A stretch of DNA of 35,917 nt from Candidatus Sulfotelmatobacter sp. (GTDB lineage: Bacteria > Acidobacteriota > Terriglobia > Terriglobales > Acidobacteriaceae): contig JASHQM010000097.1 of the NCBI GenBank assembly GCA_030039165.1, positions 1-35,917 on the forward strand, written 5' to 3'. The notes beneath the pieces are model-generated. The model was not told the DNA's origin. It was given only the letters and a program-made list of their open reading frames with translations, and searched no databases. The position numbers and the translations under genes are program-made. Positions 32,161 to 35,917 of this stretch are shown in pieces (the first letter of the stretch is position 1; each line of letters opens with the position of its first letter).

Positions 32161-33732
32161 TTAGATCCTCTTGTTGCACACGACTCCAGCTGCACGCAGG
32201 GCCCCTGCCAGCCGTTCGCCCCAACCGCGCGCGAACTGTGAGTCGATGAAGCCTTCCATCTGCCGCGTGAACCTGGCGCCATAACCATACCACCAGACTT
32301 TTTTCATCGCCGGCATCAGGTCGGTGTCGACATATTTCAGGCGCACCATCTCGTTCAACCCGCAGCGGCCGTGAGTGCGGCCCACGCCGCTGGCTTTAAC
32401 CCCGCCGTGCGGGGCTTCACTGATCGCGAAACATGAAATGAGGTCATTCACCATGACCGTGCCGGCGCGAATGCGCCGCGCCAGCCGTTCGCCACGAGAA
32501 GCATCACGAGTCCAAACGCTCGCCGCCAGACCGAATTCTGAATCGTTCGCCAGCTTGATCGCTTCGTCTTCGCCGTCGAACGGCATCACCGGCAACACGG
32601 GACCGAAGGTTTCCTCGCGCATGATGCGCATGGCGTGAGTCAAATCCGCCAGCACGGTGGGCTGATAGAAATTCTTGCCGAGTTCCGGCAGGCGGCCTCC
32701 TCCGATCAACAGTCGCGCCCCGCGCGCGGTCGCATCCTGCACATGCGACTCTACAATCTCCAACTGGCGCTCGTGAATCAGAGGTCCCACCTCGGTTTCG
32801 GGATCGAGTCCGTTCCCGACGCGTAACGTTTTCGTTTTCTCAACACACGCCTTCAGAAAAGGTTCATACAGGCTGCAATGGACATAACAGCGCTCGACCG
32901 ATAGACAGGTCTGGCCAGCGTTCACGAAAGCCCCCCAGACTGCGGCACTCGAAGCGACATCGAGGTCGGCGTCGTCGAGCACCAGCATGGGATCCTTGCC
33001 GCCCAGTTCGAGAACGACCGGAAGCAGCCGCTCGGCGGCCGCCATGGCGATACGCTTGCCGGTCGAGACACTGCCGGTGAAGATCAGTTTATCGATGGCC
33101 GAATGAACTAGCGACGCTCCTGTCGCGCCATCACCGATGAGAACTTGAAAAACCTCCGCCGGAATACCCGCGGCTCGCATAAGAGATTGCAGTTCCAGAG
33201 CAACCAGCGGAGTAAATTCCGAGGGCTTGAGTACGACCGCATTCCCCGCGACGAGCGCGGCCAGCGCCTCGGTTGCCGGAATGGAAAAAGGATAATTCCA
33301 CGGCGAGATTATTCCGACCACGCCATAAGGCTCGCGTACCAGACGCCCTTTTTTGAGCTTGGCTGCGAGATTTCCGTGGGGAATCGGCTCAGCACGCAGC
33401 AGGCGATACGCATTCTCGACCAGAAAACGCGCGCCATCAAGCACGACCAGCACTTCGGTGGTCAAGGCCTCGGCCATAGGCTTACCGGCTTCGCGAGCAA
33501 TCAGGCGGGCAATGTCTGATTTTCGCTCCTGAAGTTTTCTCTGAAACCCTCGTACTAACTCAACGCGCCTGCGAACCCCGATTTCAGCCCATTCCGGCTG
33601 TGCCGCTCGTGCCCATGCCACTGCGGCAATAACGTCCTTTTCCTCGGCACACTCAAATTCCCGCAAAATGTCACCGGTAGCTGGATCTACGGACGCAATT
33701 CTGCGCGTCGCGATTTGAAGCTCAAACGCCAT
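32161..33732 (-). CDS. Aldehyde dehydrogenase with a C-terminal extension
   Basis: A 523-aa ALDH-superfamily enzyme. Catalytic residues are N146 (ISPWNYPFS), K169 (VVLKPSEF), E242 (LELGGKDPM) and nucleophile C276 (FVNAGQTCLS). The HGGVKASGVGRTHGRCGL stretch is typical of class-3/CrtNc-like ALDHs and succinate-semialdehyde types. The C-terminal tail after about 475 (VWWYGYGARFTRQMEGFIDSQFARGW) is aromatic and Arg-rich and is not part of the core; it may contact membrane. The aldehyde is unknown; a fatty or carotenoid-type aldehyde is one option. It lies 19 bp downstream of truA and 36 bp upstream of the DinB-like gene. Confidence 0.93.
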   Translation of the reverse strand: MAFELQIATRRIASVDPATGDILREFECAEEKDVIAAVAWARAAQPEWAEIGVRRRVELVRGFQRKLQERKSDIARLIAREAGKPMAEALTTEVLVVLDGARFLVENAYRLLRAEPIPHGNLAAKLKKGRLVREPYGVVGIISPWNYPFSIPATEALAALVAGNAVVLKPSEFTPLVALELQSLMRAAGIPAEVFQVLIGDGATGASLVHSAIDKLIFTGSVSTGKRIAMAAAERLLPVVLELGGKDPMLVLDDADLDVASSAAVWGAFVNAGQTCLSVERCYVHCSLYEPFLKACVEKTKTLRVGNGLDPETEVGPLIHERQLEIVESHVQDATARGARLLIGGGRLPELGKNFYQPTVLADLTHAMRIMREETFGPVLPVMPFDGEDEAIKLANDSEFGLAASVWTRDASRGERLARRIRAGTVMVNDLISCFAISEAPHGGVKASGVGRTHGRCGLNEMVRLKYVDTDLMPAMKKVWWYGYGARFTRQMEGFIDSQFARGWGERLAGALRAAGVVCNKRI

Positions 33733-33751
33733 ATCTCAATACTCGAGATAA

Positions 33752-34501
33752 CTAATATTCCACATCCACCAGATATAAACCGGACGCCGGCGCGGTTGCG
33801 CCCCCGGCCGCGCGGTTGCGGGCTTCGAGTATGCGCGCAATATCTTCGGGCCGCAGCGTTCCTTTGCCCACGAGGATAAATGTTCCGACGAGATTTCTCA
33901 CCATGTGATGCAGAAATCCCGATCCTTTCACCGTATAAACGAATTCCGCTCCTTGCAGCTCCCAACTGGAAGAAAAAATTCTCCGAACATTCGACACCGG
34001 ACCTTCTTTCTCGCGCTCAGGATCGACTGCGGCAAACGAGGTAAAATCGTGCTCGCCAATCACGTGTTCTGCAGCCTGCTGCATCGCGCTCTCATGCAGG
34101 GGGAAGGGAAAATGCCACACATATCGGGCCAAGAAGGGTGGGCAAATCGCAGCGCGATAAACGCGATACCTGTAGGTCTTTGCACGAGCCGACTTGCGCG
34201 CATGAAACTCCGCTGGCGCTTCGTCCGCCGTAAGAATGCGCACCGCCGGCGGCAATACGTCGTTCAAGGCTTTCACAAAATTTGCCGCAGGGATGGAAGA
34301 CTCCGTGACAAATGTCACAACCTGCGCCAAAGCATGTACTCCAGCGTCGGTTCGCCCGGAAGCTTGAGGCAATACCTTTTCTCCGGTGATTCGTCCAATG
34401 GCTGAGGCAAGTGTGCCTTGCACGGTGGTGGCGCCGGGCTGCACCTGCCAGCCAGAATACTCCGAGCCGTCATAAGACACAGTCAGCTTGAGATTCCGCA
34501 T
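33752..34501 (-). CDS. truA: tRNA pseudouridine synthase A
   Basis: A 249-aa TruA of normal length, which converts U38-U40 in the tRNA anticodon arm to pseudouridine. The catalytic Asp is D52 in the motif ASGRTDAGVHALAQ. N-terminal KLTVSYDGSEYSGWQVQP and the later YRVYRAAICPP, HDFTSFAA and FLHHMVRNLVGTFI are family-typical. It is first in an operon with ALDH and DinB-like genes (gaps 19 and 36 bp). This coupling with unrelated enzymes probably reflects simple co-transcription. Confidence 0.96.
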   Translation of the reverse strand: MRNLKLTVSYDGSEYSGWQVQPGATTVQGTLASAIGRITGEKVLPQASGRTDAGVHALAQVVTFVTESSIPAANFVKALNDVLPPAVRILTADEAPAEFHARKSARAKTYRYRVYRAAICPPFLARYVWHFPFPLHESAMQQAAEHVIGEHDFTSFAAVDPEREKEGPVSNVRRIFSSSWELQGAEFVYTVKGSGFLHHMVRNLVGTFILVGKGTLRPEDIARILEARNRAAGGATAPASGLYLVDVEY

Positions 34502-34742
34502 GGTGTTCCGGCTAATGGCAAGCCCATTTCTTCAAGTTCATCCCAGGCATTATTGTCTCGGATATACTGTGGGTTCGCCAACGACTGGTTGCAAGCGATT
34601 TTTTGTCAAGGTAGACGAGCTTTGCGGAACCGTGGCGCTGCAGCGTGCGTATTGATACTCGAGTGAGTTTCTTTTGGCGTAGTTCCGTCTGTCTCACGAT
34701 ATCCAAGGCTTTTCGCCAGGTCTGATCAATGGAGATGAGTAG

Positions 34743-35917
34743 ATGCGCTTTGCACGTTTATTGTCCATTCCATTCGTTACCATATTTCTTCTGACGGTGC
34801 TCGCTGTGGGCCAGGAAGCGCCTGCCGCTCCGGTCCCGCAGAATACGCGGGAGACGCAGTCGCTGCACATGCAGAATTTTGCGCAGCCGGTTTCGCACTT
34901 TCCCAACCCCGTTGCTCCCTACGAGCCGCGGCATTTGCCTCCGCCAAATCTGGCGAACACGCCGCGCATCGATGAACTGATGCGCAACGGCAAGCTTTAT
35001 CTCTCGCTGAACGATGCGATCGCGCTGGCTCTGGAAAACAACCTCGACATTTCCATCGCCCGCTATAACCTAAACATTGCCGATACTGACGTGCTGCGCG
35101 CCAAAGCCGGGGCTAGTATTCTCGGCACACCTACTGGCGTAGTGCAGAATACACCTGGCGGAGGCGTAGGCGGCATTGGCGCGACGGCCGGCCTCTCCAC
35201 CGGCGGTACCAGCCTGGGCGCCGGCGGAATCGGCGCAGGAACGAATGGCTTGGTGAGCTCGACGCTGGGGGTCGGCCCGAACATCACGAGCTTTGATCCC
35301 GTTATTACGGCAAATTTGCAAGAAGACCACCTGAGCCAGACGGCAATCAGCCTCTTCCAGGGCGTCTTTCCAGGAAGCTCGCTTGTACAAAACACTGGCA
35401 CTGTAAATTTCGCTTATAACCAGGAATTTCACTGGGGCATGAACTTGCAGGTAGCATTTAACAACCAGCGCCAGACCACCAACAACTTCTTTTCGGCAGT
35501 GAGCCCGGCTCTGAATTCCAGCTTCAAGGCGACTATTACCCAGCCGCTTTTGCAAGGCTTCGGCTTTCCGTCCAACACGCGCTTCATCCGCATCGCCAAG
35601 AACAACCGCGAGCTGACCGACGTTGCTTTCCGTCTGCAGATCATCGATTCAGTTGATCAGATTGAGAATATTTACTGGGACTTGGTCTACGCCTATGAAA
35701 ATGCGCGAGTGCAAAATGAAAATCTCGCCTTCGCGCAGAAGACGCTTTCCGATACCAAAAAGCAGGTCGAGATCGGGAGCCTTGCTCCAATCGAAGTCGT
35801 GCGCGCACAAAGCACAGTTGCCCAGGATCAGCAGCAGGTTACGCAGGCGCAGACCAATCTTCAGTTGGAACAGTTGCTGATGAAAAACGCGCTGACGCGC
35901 ACTCTAAAGGATCCCGC
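34743..35917 (+). CDS. TolC-family outer membrane efflux protein, N-terminal part (partial)
   Basis: The reading frame is open to the window end with no stop, so the C-terminus is missing. Residues 1-23 form a signal peptide (FVTIFLLTVLAVGQ), followed by a Pro-rich linker. The TolC/OEP repeat starts near residue 85 (LYLSLNDAIALALENNLDISIARYNL). Residues about 123-182 are Gly/Thr-rich (around GGGVGGIGATAGLSTGGTS), placed within the first hairpin. The later FPSNTRFIRIAKNNRELTDVAFR and IENIYWDLVYAYENARVQNENL are the typical long helices. ATG 34743 has GGAG at 34731-34734, 8 nt upstream. It would form an outer-membrane channel for export; the pump partners are probably outside the window. Confidence 0.9.
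   Translation, partial: MRFARLLSIPFVTIFLLTVLAVGQEAPAAPVPQNTRETQSLHMQNFAQPVSHFPNPVAPYEPRHLPPPNLANTPRIDELMRNGKLYLSLNDAIALALENNLDISIARYNLNIADTDVLRAKAGASILGTPTGVVQNTPGGGVGGIGATAGLSTGGTSLGAGGIGAGTNGLVSSTLGVGPNITSFDPVITANLQEDHLSQTAISLFQGVFPGSSLVQNTGTVNFAYNQEFHWGMNLQVAFNNQRQTTNNFFSAVSPALNSSFKATITQPLLQGFGFPSNTRFIRIAKNNRELTDVAFRLQIIDSVDQIENIYWDLVYAYENARVQNENLAFAQKTLSDTKKQVEIGSLAPIEVVRAQSTVAQDQQQVTQAQTNLQLEQLLMKNALTRTLKDP

Noticed and set aside
34563..34617. TATACT and TTGCAA-N17-TAGACG as promoters for the TolC-family gene
   Set aside because: One lacks a -35 box and the other has a poor -10 box, so neither is convincing alone.
1..35917. CRISPR arrays, tRNA/rRNA genes, insertion sequences, prophage
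   Set aside because: No repeat-spacer pattern, cloverleaf-like segment, transposase motif or phage gene was seen; the tandem heptamers have no spacers and are not CRISPR.

Overview
The window looks like a chromosomal segment of a Gram-negative-type bacterium, most likely an Acidobacteriota member of the Terriglobia/Koribacter kind. That placement is an inference from several things: moderately high GC, an mreBCD-mrdA-rodA-rng order, a secreted S53 peptidase, a TolC-family protein with a Gly-rich insertion, a FecR-domain protein next to mreB, and short tandem repeats between genes. I see no rRNA, tRNA, CRISPR array, insertion sequence or prophage.

Layout. Positions 1-2118 (+) hold the 3' end of purU and a 515-residue protein of unknown family. 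Positions 2151-13044 (-) hold one long cell-shape block, read from the right: a FecR-domain protein, mreB, mreC, mreD, mrdA (PBP2), rodA and, after a 480-bp gap, an RNase G/E whose S1 domain carries an insertion of about 430 residues. Positions 13384-21671 (+) hold a secreted M3 oligopeptidase, an aldehyde dehydrogenase, a secreted S53 (sedolisin) peptidase, a class I aminotransferase, a decayed VapBC-type toxin-antitoxin pair and a CpsB-like PHP phosphatase that abuts the toxin remnant. Positions 21752-27583 (-) hold a secreted peptidoglycan-binding-like protein, an HtrA/Do protease, a YtcJ-like amidohydrolase and an M20 peptidase; the last two overlap by ATGA. Positions 27850-30956 (-) hold a compact operon: a Cys-rich small protein, a LeuA-like lyase/synthase, a PanE-like reductase and trmO. 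Positions 31106-31630 (+) hold a secreted DUF4440-like protein. Positions 31633-34501 (-) hold truA, a second aldehyde dehydrogenase and a DinB-like protein. The window ends inside a (+) TolC-family gene.

How the genes work together. MreB/C/D, PBP2 and RodA form the elongasome that inserts lateral-wall peptidoglycan, and RNase G/E sits downstream as in other mre loci. The HtrA protease, the two secreted peptidases and the amidohydrolase/M20 pair suggest active envelope protein quality control and peptide scavenging.

The most unusual features are four. First, degenerate 7-bp tandem arrays, often present as inverted pairs, occur in the gapped junctions of the mre/mrd block; the motif differs between junctions and the arrays sit where ribosome-binding sites would be expected. 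Second, RNase G/E carries a giant charged insertion. Third, a toxin-antitoxin pair is decaying against cpsB. Fourth, the M3 peptidase has an operator-like upstream region that also holds a possible coupled small ORF.
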